A stretch of 5,099 nucleotides of DNA, taken from an uncultured Ruminococcus sp. (GTDB taxonomy: Bacteria; Bacillota; Clostridia; Oscillospirales; Acutalibacteraceae). Positions 4,976 through 5,099 of this stretch are shown here, in pieces (position 1 is the first letter of the stretch; every line of letters begins with the position of its first letter). The position numbers and the translations under genes were made by a program. The stretch spans positions 1 to 5,099 of the forward strand of contig CADCOZ010000219.1 in NCBI GenBank assembly GCA_902803125.1. Reading direction: 5' to 3'. The notes beneath the pieces are model-generated. The model was not told the origin of the DNA. It ran no database searches and saw only the letters and a list, made by a program, of their open reading frames with translations.

Positions 4976-5099
4976 GCCCCCTCCCTAAATTCGCTGTGTT
5001 TTGTCCGCCGATACACGATAAACATTGAATGTCAGAAAAAGTTTTTGTCCGTCAGGAGCCGGAAAGACATCAACACAAAAGTTTTTCGCAAGCTTTTCA
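4976..5099. other. Upstream flank of hydF, no gene or clear promoter
   Basis: There is no coding sequence here on either strand. AAAAGTTTTT occurs twice, exactly 40 bp apart (5037-5046 and 5077-5086), each inside a short A/T-rich imperfect palindrome. The right edge has AAAAG/CTTTT arms that could be a weak stem. I found no minus-strand -35/-10 pair of useful quality for hydF; the nearest, CTGACA near 5029-5034, lacks a -10. The hydF promoter may lie beyond the window, or hydF may follow another gene in an operon. Confidence 0.4.

Noticed and set aside
4846..5028. 60-codon plus-strand open frame across the palindrome
   Set aside because: It starts inside the hydF coding region on the opposite strand and runs through the repeat, with proline/glycine-rich composition and no ribosome binding site.

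Overview
The window looks like chromosomal DNA from an anaerobic Clostridia-type Firmicute, probably of the Oscillospirales/Ruminococcaceae kind. The evidence is an [FeFe]-hydrogenase maturation GTPase (HydF), strong GGAGG-type ribosome binding sites, TTGACA/TATAAT promoters, and a GC-rich palindromic intergenic element. Taxonomy below class level is a guess.

Layout, left to right. (1) Positions 1-646, minus strand: a uridine phosphorylase (udp) whose C-terminus runs off the left edge. (2) Positions 746-1675, minus strand: a CorA-family divalent-cation transporter, 99 bp upstream of udp and probably co-transcribed with it. (3) Positions 1676-2191: a 516-bp divergent regulatory region. A minus-strand promoter (1909-1937) gives corA a leader of about 227 nt. 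That leader holds several hairpins, two of them mutually exclusive, and a possible 23-codon upstream ORF. A consensus plus-strand promoter (2056-2084) faces the other way, and an imperfect inverted repeat lies between the two promoters. (4) Positions 2192-3391, plus strand: two tandem paralogues of the YbjN-like (bacterial sensory transduction regulator) type, about 64% identical without gaps over 159 residues. Only the second has a 44-residue Ser/Gly/Asp-rich plus helical tail. A strong hairpin sits between them and a good intrinsic terminator follows the second. (5) Positions 3407-3493: back-to-back terminators, one per strand. (6) Positions 3494-3696: 203 bp with no convincing gene. (7) Positions 3697-4884, minus strand: complete hydF. 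(8) Positions 4888-5099: the hydF leader and upstream DNA, with a 65-bp double-hairpin palindrome just upstream of the hydF ribosome binding site.

The conserved genes (udp, corA, hydF) are housekeeping or metabolic genes with no evident shared pathway. The least understood parts are the YbjN-like pair with its internal hairpin and the corA leader, which looks like a switch but matches no metal-responsive leader class that I recognise. I see no CRISPR array, rRNA, tRNA, phage or intact mobile-element gene, and no clear evidence of a wholly new multigene system.
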